6,961 bases of DNA. It comes from Gammaproteobacteria bacterium (GTDB taxonomy: Bacteria > Pseudomonadota > Gammaproteobacteria > Enterobacterales > Kangiellaceae). The notes under the pieces were generated by a model. That model saw only the letters and a list, made by a program, of their open reading frames with translations. It made no database searches and was not told the DNA's origin. Numbering within the stretch: position 1 is the stretch's first letter; each line of letters opens with the position of its first letter. A program made the position numbers and the translations under genes. Shown here one piece after another: positions 1-6,401 of this stretch. The stretch lies in contig NVTT01000019.1 in NCBI GenBank assembly GCA_002401655.1, forward strand, positions 1,819-8,779, read 5' to 3'.

Positions 1-41
1 TTGGCGCAGGACATATCAAAACTAAATTTGACAGTTTTCTG

Positions 42-2333
42 TTAATCCTTATCCAAATAAAGTAACAATGGTGGTAATAACAGCAAATCCACAACTAATG
101 CAAAGATCAAAGTAACCGCCATCAAACTGCCAATTGCCGCCGACGTATTCATATGTGAAACGGATAAAAGCATAAACCCACTGGCAAGAACGACCGACGT
201 AGTAATGAGCGCGATCCCCACTCTAGAAAATGATTCCCTAATCGAATCTTCGGCATTTTTTCCTGACTTTCGTGCAAGAATATATTTGTGCAAAAAGTGC
301 ACAGTATCATCAACGACAATACCTAAGGTCGAACAGGCGACAATTGAAAGGGCAATATCGACAAAGCCAAATGTTAGCCCCCAAAGCCCGTATGCCATAA
401 CCGCTGGGATAATGTTTGGAATAAGGCTAATCAAACCATATTTAAATGATTTTAAAACTAAAATAAGAACAATCGAAATTCCAACTAAGGCAAAAAACGT
501 CCCTTTTAAAATACTATAAATATTTCTGTTGGCTATATGGGCAAAAACAATTCCCAAGCCGGTAGCGGGGCTCGCTTTAATCGCCGGGGCATTCTCTTTT
601 AACCAAAATTGCGCTTTCTCATCCATTGCTAATAATTCATCTGATCCGGCATAAGTCATTGAAACAGAAAATCGAGAAGCATCTTTGTGGATAGTGACTA
701 GATTATTTAACCCCATTCCTTCTGGCAAACCAAATTCATGGAATAATAAATATTGGGCAGCAAGTTCGCTACTTTCTGGAACTCTTTCCCATTGTTTGTC
801 GTCATTATGCATCACTCGATTTAGATCTTTCATTAATTGGCTGAGTGAATTAACCGATACAATTTTTTCCTGTGATAAATACCAAGTTTCAAACGCATCG
901 ATTTGTTTTAAATAATTTGGGTCGAATATGCCTTTTTCTGTGGTTGATTTAAAAGAGTATTCAAGTGTATTAACACCGGTTAAATAACCGTCAATGCGAG
1001 CAACTAATTTTACGACTGGAAAACTATCATCAAAATAATTTGACCAGTTATCGCTTAATTTATTATTGGGAACAAAAATAGCTAGTGTGATGACAATACT
1101 GCTGATCAGAATTAGTAGCTCTTTTTTTCTGTTAATAACAAATTCAGCGAAGCTTTCAATCCACGGGTTCTTTTGGGTTTTAAAGGTGTTTTTTGAAGGC
1201 ATCAGCATTAATAAACTGGGAAGCAAAAATAGACTAAATAGTAGAGCGATCAACACACCAAACGCCACCATGTTACCTAAGTCACGATAAGGTGGCGAGC
1301 TACTAAAGTTTAAACTTAAAAAACCAATGATTGTGGTAATACTGGTGACAACAATCGGCATTAAATTAACTGACAAGCTTTCAAAGACGGAATCTTTTTT
1401 ACTTTGCCCTAGCCTCAGTTGATTAAAATAAGTGACTAAGACATGAACACTATCCGCCACCATAATGGACAATAAAATACTGGGCGCAAAACCCGCAATC
1501 GGTGTTAACACTGGCGAGACCCAACCAAATAATCCAAAAGTACATAATAAACAACTGGTGATCAGTAGAAAGATCGCGCTAGCGCCCATAAAACTTCTTA
1601 AAAAGAAATACAGCCCAACAAATATGATTAAATAACTGAGAGGCATTAACCGGGTTAAGTCACTTTGCACTGCTCTTGCCAGCGTCGCGTTAAAGGCAGT
1701 AGAGCCACCATTGTCTATTTGGATATTTGGATATGTTTCTCGGAACTCATCTCTAATTGACTCCATTTCTACGGTGACGGTAATCGAAGCGTTGGCATCC
1801 TTTGCATCAATTTGAAGGTTAATTATAATGACGCTGAGTTTTCCATCTTTGGTTAATAAAGATTGTACTAGTCTTTTTTCATTAATTGCAATGGTTCTTA
1901 ATCTTTCGATTTTTTGTTTACTTAAGTCGGACGGCTCTTCAATAAAATAGTTTGTGGTAATTTCGTCATCCTTTGACTGACTATATTGATAATTACTTAA
2001 TGAAGACACTCGATAAGCATTTTTAACTAACCAAGCTCGCTCGGTTAATTCATGTATGAGTGTTAAGGCTTTTTTATTAAAAAGATCGCCCTCTTTAGCC
2101 GTTATGACAAACGTAGCGGAGTCAGATTTGACATAATTGCTTTCAAAAGTCTCAAAAGCTCGTAGTTGCGGATTATCTTTACTGAGGTAAACTCTAAAAT
2201 CGTTACTGATGGTAAGATTTTTTAATCCAATGGCAAAGCCAATCACTAAAAAGAAAGTCACCACTAAGATAATTTTTGGATGATTAACTATCCAATGGAT
2301 AAATTTAGCGGTATTATTTTCTGCTGGCGACAT
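42..2333 (-). CDS. RND superfamily MMPL-type exporter (HAE3-like)
   Basis: Inner-membrane transporter of the RND superfamily, MMPL/HAE3 type, 763 residues and apparently complete. It shows the usual internally duplicated plan. Membrane segment 1 lies at about 21-37, followed by a large periplasmic loop (38-229). Segments 2-6 lie at about 230-246, 252-271, 283-303, 325-341 and 352-378. The second half repeats this: segment 7 at 405-421, a second loop, then segments at 612-628, 633-655, 660-683, about 705-724 and 732-760. Acidic residues sit in equivalent helices of both halves (VADSVH with D294; VVDDTVHFL with D675/D676), matching the proton-relay acids of RND pumps. Family members export lipids or other hydrophobic molecules using the proton gradient; the substrate here cannot be read from sequence. 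The ATG at 2333 is supported by an in-frame TAA just upstream, but the only Shine-Dalgarno-like run (AAGGGA) is about 12 bases away. Transcribed away from the protease unit. Confidence 0.93.
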   Translation of the reverse strand: MSPAENNTAKFIHWIVNHPKIILVVTFFLVIGFAIGLKNLTISNDFRVYLSKDNPQLRAFETFESNYVKSDSATFVITAKEGDLFNKKALTLIHELTERAWLVKNAYRVSSLSNYQYSQSKDDEITTNYFIEEPSDLSKQKIERLRTIAINEKRLVQSLLTKDGKLSVIIINLQIDAKDANASITVTVEMESIRDEFRETYPNIQIDNGGSTAFNATLARAVQSDLTRLMPLSYLIIFVGLYFFLRSFMGASAIFLLITSCLLCTFGLFGWVSPVLTPIAGFAPSILLSIMVADSVHVLVTYFNQLRLGQSKKDSVFESLSVNLMPIVVTSITTIIGFLSLNFSSSPPYRDLGNMVAFGVLIALLFSLFLLPSLLMLMPSKNTFKTQKNPWIESFAEFVINRKKELLILISSIVITLAIFVPNNKLSDNWSNYFDDSFPVVKLVARIDGYLTGVNTLEYSFKSTTEKGIFDPNYLKQIDAFETWYLSQEKIVSVNSLSQLMKDLNRVMHNDDKQWERVPESSELAAQYLLFHEFGLPEGMGLNNLVTIHKDASRFSVSMTYAGSDELLAMDEKAQFWLKENAPAIKASPATGLGIVFAHIANRNIYSILKGTFFALVGISIVLILVLKSFKYGLISLIPNIIPAVMAYGLWGLTFGFVDIALSIVACSTLGIVVDDTVHFLHKYILARKSGKNAEDSIRESFSRVGIALITTSVVLASGFMLLSVSHMNTSAAIGSLMAVTLIFALVVDLLLLPPLLLYLDKD

Positions 2334-2418
2334 TGATTTTTTAAATCCCTTTTACTTTGACTAAATTTTGAGTCGACTAATGACTAAAACGGATGTGTTA
2401 GACATGACGGCAACTAAC

Positions 2419-2447
2419 AATATACTTGAAATTATCAATCTTACCAA
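2419..2447 (-). promoter_or_regulatory. Candidate promoter for the MMPL exporter
   Basis: On the minus strand a -35-like TTGGTA (2447-2442) and a -10-like TATATT (2424-2419) are separated by exactly 17 bases. Each fits the sigma-70 consensus moderately (4/6 and 5/6). Transcription would start near 2412 and leave a leader of about 80 bases before the exporter ATG at 2333. The site lies inside the ABC-ATPase-like relic read on the other strand, so it would have to be a secondary use of that DNA. This is a pattern call only; AT-rich DNA gives such matches by chance. Confidence 0.35.
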
Positions 2448-2516
2448 AAAATTCTCGGATAACCTTGCGGTTGTCTATTTGATTGGAGCTCTGAAAGGAC
2501 CTAAAATAGGTAGGAA

Positions 2517-2550
2517 TTATCTGAGACATTGTTCACAATATCTCAGATAA
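2517..2550. repeat. 34-nt near-perfect palindrome
   Basis: Arms TTATCTGAGA (2517-2526) and TCTCAGATAA (2541-2550) are exact reverse complements. Inside them ATTGT (2528-2532) and ACAAT (2535-2539) also pair, leaving one C/A mismatch and a tiny loop. As RNA it would form a long stem of about 14 pairs. Neither strand has a T-run after the stem, so it does not look like a standard intrinsic terminator, although it could have served as the end of the decayed gene before it. A smaller hairpin (ACCTA-AAA-TAGGT, 2499-2511) sits just upstream. Other readings are a protein-binding dyad, or the scar or end of a small palindromic element. Confidence 0.7.
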
Positions 2551-2574
2551 AGATGGTTGCTGTGTAATATTTAC

Positions 2575-2603
2575 TTATTTTTATGCAGCGCAACAACTAT
2601 AAT
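2575..2603 (+). promoter_or_regulatory. Candidate promoter for the lipoprotein-protease unit
   Basis: A perfect TATAAT (2598-2603) is preceded at 17-base spacing by a poor -35, TTATTT (2575-2580). Transcription would begin near 2610, about 50 bases before the lipoprotein ATG at 2660. The weak -35 would suit an activated or otherwise controlled promoter. A second, weaker -10-like TATAAA lies at 2640-2645 without a recognisable -35. Confidence 0.45.
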
Positions 2604-2609
2604 TTGCGC
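2588..2609. promoter_or_regulatory. Operator-like inverted repeat around the -10 box
   Basis: GCGCAA (2588-2593) and TTGCGC (2604-2609) are exact inverted copies separated by 10 bases, so their centres are 16 bp apart. They bracket the TATAAT at 2598-2603. A dimeric repressor bound here would block RNA polymerase at the promoter of the protease unit. The GC-rich arms stand out in an AT-rich region. No regulator gene lies in the window, so the binding protein is unknown; a weak RNA hairpin or chance are the alternatives. Confidence 0.4.
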
Positions 2610-2659
2610 GATAAGTGTCGGAATTAGAAATTTACGTTCTATAAATAAGGGCAATAGAG

Positions 2660-2965
2660 ATGAAAAATAATAAAATTAGGCATGCGTTGTCAATTCCTGC
2701 ATTTATTGTTATGACCAGTTTTCTTTTGAGTTGTTCAACGCACTCTGAAACCGCCGAACTTAAAATTGCAGTACCAGCGCTAGATCTACCTGTTCTATGT
2801 AAAAAAATGGCGCCAATTATGGATATTTGGAAGCTAGAACCTATTTTGGTTAAGAAAGGAAAAATTAAAGAAGATATGGATAAAGCTGAAAAAGAGAAAG
2901 TTATCCGTCATTATATTAATAACAAAACGAAACAATATAAAATTTGTTTAAAAAGTAAAAATTAG
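2660..2965 (+). CDS. Small putative outer-membrane lipoprotein, unknown function
   Basis: A 101-residue protein of no family I recognise. The N-terminus has basic residues (K2, K5, R7), a hydrophobic stretch (about 10-23) and a lipobox LLSC ending at C25. This predicts cleavage and lipidation by the Lgt/LspA/Lnt pathway. Serine, not aspartate, follows C25, so Lol sorting to the outer membrane is expected. The mature part is only about 77 residues. It is lysine-rich and probably helical toward the end (about 65-91), and has two further cysteines, C47 and C96, that could form a disulfide. The AAGG at 2647-2650 lies 9 bases before the ATG. The stop is 19 bases before the M6 protease start with no terminator between, so the two are probably one transcript. 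An accessory or inhibitor role for the protease is inference from position only. Confidence 0.85.
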   Translation: MKNNKIRHALSIPAFIVMTSFLLSCSTHSETAELKIAVPALDLPVLCKKMAPIMDIWKLEPILVKKGKIKEDMDKAEKEKVIRHYINNKTKQYKICLKSKN

Positions 2966-2984
2966 TAGAGAGGCACGATTCAAA

Positions 2985-5900
2985 ATGAATATTACAATGA
3001 AGACACTTTTTTCCAAAAAATTAGCACTGTGCAGTATGGTCTCTGCAAGCTTATTGGTGAGCTCGATAGCAATCGCCACACAATCTGTTAAGCAGTATCC
3101 ACCGAAAGATCCTGGAGTAATTAATCAGGAAAGAATTGCTTATTGGTTAAAAAAACGCGGTGATTTGGCAAAAGATGCTAATCAGGAAACTATTAATAAA
3201 GCTGTTGCTAAATACGTACAACGAGCGAGTGCCAATCCTATTGCGTTAAAATTTTCTACTCCAAACGTAAGAAAACTCAGTAATCTCTCGTCAATAAAGA
3301 ATAAGATCTTAGCACCTAAAACGGTTAAGGTTTTAACCGTTTTAGTTGATTTTCCAGATTTGCCTTTTGATGATAACCGTTTATCGGCTTCTGACACCAA
3401 CATGTTTTATTCAAGTTATACCGTTGAACACTATCGTGACTTAATGTTCTCTACCAATGGTTTTAATGGTCCTAGTAATCAAAATTTACAGTCGGCTTAC
3501 CAGTACTATCAACAGGAAACTGGTAATGATTTCTTTTTAACGGGTGAAACTTTTGGCTGGGTTACCGCAGATAGTGACTCCGATGTTTACGGTGAAAACG
3601 ATCCCGAAAACAATGATTCTGATAAAGGTGCTACCGATTTAGTAAAACAAGCTGTTGAAAAAGCTGTGGCGGCTAACTCAATTAACCTAGCCGATTATGA
3701 TTTGGAAGACCCTTTCGATTTAGATGGCGATGGAAACCTAGATGAAGCTGATGGTTTTATTGATCACGTTAATATATTTCACTCTTCAATCGGTGAAGAA
3801 GCTGGAGGCGGGGTTTTAGGCGATAATGCAATCTGGTCGCATCGGTTTTTTGTCAATGCTACAGGTAGTTCAACCACCATGGGTTATGAAATTCCAGGAA
3901 CGGGTATTAAAGTGTTTGGTTATACAATACAACCTATTGATGCCGCGGCAGGTGTCGTTACACATGAGTTTGGACACGATTTAGGTTTACCTGATGAATA
4001 TGATATTGCTAGCTCAGCTGATGGCGCTCCAGTGGGATATTGGTCATTAATGGCAAGCGGAAGTTACGGTGGAAGTCTTTCTGGTGATAAACCAACGACT
4101 TTTAGTCCTTACGCTCGAGAATTTTTACAGCAGAGGCACGGCGCAAACTTTATGTCTCAGACCACTGTCGACTTAAATTCGCTTGATGGCGCTCCTCAAA
4201 GTTTTGACTTAGTAGAAGCTAGTGAGCACTTTACGGGCACAAACCAAATTAAAGTCACCTTGCCAAACCCTCAGATAACATTTGGTACGCCTTATGCAGA
4301 AACCTACCAATATCATTCTGGACAAGGTCACAATTTAACTAACGAGCTATCCTTTGAATTAGCAATTCCAGATAGCGATACCGTCTCTTTACAAATGAAA
4401 GCGCGGTGGGATATTGAGCAAGATTGGGATTATATTCAAATCAGAGCGAATGGTACTGCATTATTAGGTAACATGACTATTGCAACTAACCCACAAGGTG
4501 GGCAATACGCTCAATATGCGGATGTTGTTAATTATATTTCTGGTAAATCGTTAGAACAACCAAACCCAGAAGGCGTTCTTGGCTGGCAAACACTTTCTTT
4601 TGATATGACAGCGTTTAAAGGACAAACAGTGACTATTAGCGCTTATTATTATACCGATAGTAATACTGGTGAATACGGCTTCGCATTTGATGAAATCACT
4701 TTAATAGATGGCTCTACATCTTCTTATACTGATGGTGCTGAAATTGATGGTAGCGTTACTCTAGCGGGATTTAAACGAATCACAGATACGATAGATGGTG
4801 AGCCACAAAATTACTGGGTACAGTTAAGAAGTCACAATCAAAATGATGCAGGGTTATCATCAAGAGGCTACGATCCAGGTGTTTTAATATGGTTTGCGGA
4901 TCAAAACTATTCCGATAATAAAGTTGATGAGCACGCAGGTCATGGCTTTATTGGTGTGGTAGATGCGGATCAAAACTTAATTGGCCTTAGGTCTTCGCAA
5001 ACGCAGGTGAGAGATGCGGTCTTCAGTATGTTTGCTCAAACCACATACAACCAAGACAATCATTTAGCTAACAACACTCAATTTAAGGACACAAATGATT
5101 ATTCGAGCCCCGATAAACCGGCGGCAGGATTGGTATTACCAAAGTTAGGATTTATATTAGATGTAACGGCCCAGTCAGCTAACAGTTCAACTGCAACAGT
5201 TGAGTTGTCTAAAGGAAACATTCCCGTAAGTGCTAGCTTTACGTCGGCAAAAAGCGAAAGAAGTGTCACCTTTTCCACCACAACAACGGGTGGAAGTTTG
5301 GTTTATACTTACGAGTGGGATTTTGGAGATGGATCTGATGTTTCTACTTCAAGCTCTCCGACTCATGTTTATGCCGCCGACGGAACTTATACTGTTTCAA
5401 TGATTGCAACTGATAATCAAGCTGAATCGTCAATAACTAACCAGCAAATAGTGATTGATACAGCTCCTATTTCTGCATATACAACTTCAGTGAATGCTGA
5501 GATTGTAACGTTTACAAATACATCAACCGGCGGAATTGGAACCGTGACTTATGCTTGGGATTTTGGTGACGGAAGCACTTCAACAGATGAATCGCCATCA
5601 CATACTTTTGCAGATGATGGAAGTTTTGAAGTGACATTAACCATTACTGATGCCGAATCGAGGACAAGTTCATCGACCACTACAAACGTGATTGATACGA
5701 CGCCAAATGCAAGCTTTACATCATCGAAAAATAACTTAGTTGTTACATTTATCAACACTTCAACCGGTGGTAGAAACGGCCTTACTTATTCTTGGAATTT
5801 TGGAGATGGATCTAGCTCTACCGATCAATCACCTTCCCATACCTACGCGGCGGCGGGAACTTATTCCGTGGTCTTAACAACCACTGATGGTAGCGGACGA

Positions 5901-6035
5901 GCGGTGACCAATACTCAATCGTTGAATGTTCAGGCGCAACCAGAACCGGTAGCAAGCTCTAGTGGTGGCGGTTCTATCAACTGGATAATGTTTGCTTTGT
6001 TTGGGTTAATTTCTTTAAAAAGAAAAAGAACTTAA
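2985..6035 (+). CDS. Secreted M6 metalloprotease with three PKD domains and GlyGly-CTERM tail
   Basis: A 1016-residue exoprotease of peptidase family M6 (immune inhibitor A / Vibrio PrtV type). In order: a Sec signal peptide (1-31, cleavage after AIA), a propeptide to about 112, and a catalytic domain from about 115. The catalytic domain carries a calcium-loop-like DLDGDGNLDEADG (245-257), the zinc site HEFGHDLGLPDEYD (H327, E328, H331, D337) and a Met-turn SLMASGS (M356). An InhA-type beta-sandwich (about 430-575, with DWDY at 480-483 and FAFDE at 566-570) and a conserved C-terminal InhA region (about 610-680, PGVLIW and EHAGHG) follow. Three PKD domains lie at about 746-826, 828-906 and 907-985. 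The end is a GlyGly-CTERM tail: SSSGGGS, a hydrophobic segment (998-1011), then KRKR. That tail marks a rhombosortase substrate, usually secreted by type II secretion. The mature protein has no cysteine. GAGAGG at 2968-2973 favours ATG 2985 over the in-frame ATG at 2997. Confidence 0.95.
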   Translation: MNITMKTLFSKKLALCSMVSASLLVSSIAIATQSVKQYPPKDPGVINQERIAYWLKKRGDLAKDANQETINKAVAKYVQRASANPIALKFSTPNVRKLSNLSSIKNKILAPKTVKVLTVLVDFPDLPFDDNRLSASDTNMFYSSYTVEHYRDLMFSTNGFNGPSNQNLQSAYQYYQQETGNDFFLTGETFGWVTADSDSDVYGENDPENNDSDKGATDLVKQAVEKAVAANSINLADYDLEDPFDLDGDGNLDEADGFIDHVNIFHSSIGEEAGGGVLGDNAIWSHRFFVNATGSSTTMGYEIPGTGIKVFGYTIQPIDAAAGVVTHEFGHDLGLPDEYDIASSADGAPVGYWSLMASGSYGGSLSGDKPTTFSPYAREFLQQRHGANFMSQTTVDLNSLDGAPQSFDLVEASEHFTGTNQIKVTLPNPQITFGTPYAETYQYHSGQGHNLTNELSFELAIPDSDTVSLQMKARWDIEQDWDYIQIRANGTALLGNMTIATNPQGGQYAQYADVVNYISGKSLEQPNPEGVLGWQTLSFDMTAFKGQTVTISAYYYTDSNTGEYGFAFDEITLIDGSTSSYTDGAEIDGSVTLAGFKRITDTIDGEPQNYWVQLRSHNQNDAGLSSRGYDPGVLIWFADQNYSDNKVDEHAGHGFIGVVDADQNLIGLRSSQTQVRDAVFSMFAQTTYNQDNHLANNTQFKDTNDYSSPDKPAAGLVLPKLGFILDVTAQSANSSTATVELSKGNIPVSASFTSAKSERSVTFSTTTTGGSLVYTYEWDFGDGSDVSTSSSPTHVYAADGTYTVSMIATDNQAESSITNQQIVIDTAPISAYTTSVNAEIVTFTNTSTGGIGTVTYAWDFGDGSTSTDESPSHTFADDGSFEVTLTITDAESRTSSSTTTNVIDTTPNASFTSSKNNLVVTFINTSTGGRNGLTYSWNFGDGSSSTDQSPSHTYAAAGTYSVVLTTTDGSGRAVTNTQSLNVQAQPEPVASSSGGGSINWIMFALFGLISLKRKRT
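3316..3345. repeat. Perfect 13-bp inverted repeat inside the protease gene
   Basis: CTAAAACGGTTAA (3316-3328) and its exact reverse complement (3333-3345) are separated by GGTT, giving a 13-pair stem-loop within the coding sequence at about residues 111-121. This is where the propeptide meets the catalytic domain (KTVKVLTVLVDF). The right arm ends in TTTT, which gives the element some resemblance to a weak terminator or pause hairpin. It may simply result from the alternating K/V/L/T codons. Confidence 0.6.
5220..5940 (+). repeat. Three tandem PKD-domain coding repeats
   Basis: Three units of about 80 codons each carry the PKD core W-D/N-F-G-D-G-S at W778, W858 and W937, followed by the typical S-P-[ST]-H-x-[FY] and D-G-[ST]-[FY] turns. 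The second and third units are also alike at the DNA level around the cores (for example ACTTCAACCGG-type stretches), which points to duplication within the gene. PKD domains are extracellular Ig-like folds that often bind polymers or calcium, or act as spacers in secreted enzymes. Confidence 0.85.
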
Positions 6036-6050
6036 TTAGTTGTATTTAAC

Positions 6051-6110
6051 AAACACCTATCAATCTTCCCTTTAGAATGTTCAGGGGGGGGTTGTTAAGG
6101 TGTTTAATTT
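6051..6110 (+). terminator. Stem-loop terminator after the M6 protease
   Basis: AAACACCT (6051-6058) pairs with AGGTGTTT (6098-6105). After a small internal bulge, CAATCTTCCC (6061-6070) pairs, with some G-T pairs, with the G-run plus TTG (6085-6094). The loop is about 14 bases. The stem is followed by TTTAATTT. It starts 15 bases after the protease stop, as expected for an intrinsic terminator of the lipoprotein-protease unit. The T-tract is interrupted, so termination may be incomplete. Confidence 0.7.
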
Positions 6111-6278
6111 CACGTAGTTGTATAAAGTTACGCAGATATTTTGTAGTTACTTAAAATTATTTTCTTAAACTATTCTGATAGATCAGCATTCACATTTTTC
6201 TCGCTTAAACATAGCTAAAGCGTAGATTTGTCTTAATGTATTAACATTTCACGAAATTATCCTTATCGCTACAAAAAA
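6111..6278. other. Non-coding AT-rich spacer
   Basis: No credible gene or RNA was recognised here on either strand. The stretch is AT-rich and holds only short dyads: CTGAT-AG-ATCAG at 6175-6186 and AATGT-ATTA-ACATT at 6235-6248. A TTAACA (6241-6246) resembles a -35 box but has only TATCGC at the right distance. Confidence 0.5.
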
Positions 6279-6315
6279 TTAATCAATTAGCACTGCTTTT
6301 TAATCAATAAGCACT
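6279..6315. repeat. Two 16-nt direct repeats in 21-bp phase before glnS
   Basis: TTAATCAATTAGCACT (6279-6294) and TTAATCAATAAGCACT (6300-6315) differ at one base and start 21 bp apart, that is two helical turns, so bound proteins would sit on the same face of the DNA. The first half of each is also partly palindromic (TTAAT-CA-ATTA in copy 1). The second copy ends 22 bases before the candidate -10 box, putting the copies near -42 and -63 relative to the predicted transcription start. Those are classic activator positions. Confidence 0.6.
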
Positions 6316-6337
6316 ACGCGCATACAGACAACTGATG

Positions 6338-6343
6338 TAAAAT
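6338..6343 (+). promoter_or_regulatory. Candidate -10 box of glnS
   Basis: TAAAAT (6338-6343) matches the sigma-70 -10 consensus at five of six positions. No -35 hexamer is recognisable at 16-18 bases upstream; that space abuts the second direct repeat, which would suit a promoter depending on a bound activator. Transcription would start near 6350, giving a leader of about 50 bases before the glnS ATG. Confidence 0.35.
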
Positions 6344-6401
6344 TGCGTTATCAATGACCCTTTCTCCCTATGGGCGAATTTATTTAATTAACAGAATGAT
6401 T

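Larger units (their letters stand above)
2404..2550 (+). pseudogene. Possible relic of an ABC-transporter ATPase N-terminus
   Basis: The reading frame from ATG 2404 gives MTATNN followed by ILEIINLTKKFSDNLAV (2422-2472). This is the pattern with which many ABC ATP-binding subunits begin (LEI-x-NLTK-x-FG-x-x-x-AV, leading to the first beta strands before Walker A). After the AV the resemblance stops: the next 25 codons show no Walker A glycine/lysine loop, and the frame ends at TAA 2548-2550 inside a palindrome. An upstream in-frame ATG at 2368 would add 12 unrelated residues. No convincing ribosome binding site precedes either start. The best reading is a truncated remnant left by a deletion. 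A chance match in a short frame, or a small unrelated peptide, remains possible. Confidence 0.42.

Noticed and set aside
28..45. Short stem-loop (TTGACAG-TTTT-CTGTTAA) at the exporter stop codon
   Set aside because: Only seven pairs including a G-T pair, with no T-tract after it on the minus strand; too weak to call a terminator. The first 41 bases show no supportable gene.
205..1290. Plus-strand open frames at 205-519, 685-915 and 1066-1290
   Set aside because: They lie opposite the strongly supported MMPL exporter gene, have no recognisable domains, and are antisense shadows.
3182..5758. Minus-strand open frames at 3182-3403, 5099-5281 and 5549-5758
   Set aside because: They are antisense to the M6 protease. 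The two later ones resemble each other only because they are opposite the repeated PKD coding units.
5220..5940. CRISPR-like or satellite repeat array
   Set aside because: The repetition has an 80-codon period, diverges at the DNA level, and is fully explained by PKD protein domains.
6175..6248. Small dyads CTGAT-AG-ATCAG and AATGT-ATTA-ACATT
   Set aside because: Five-base arms are expected by chance in AT-rich DNA and are not linked to a promoter.
6343..6374. TTGCGT followed by TATGGG as a glnS promoter
   Set aside because: The spacing is 20 bases and both boxes match poorly; the TAAAAT upstream is a better candidate.
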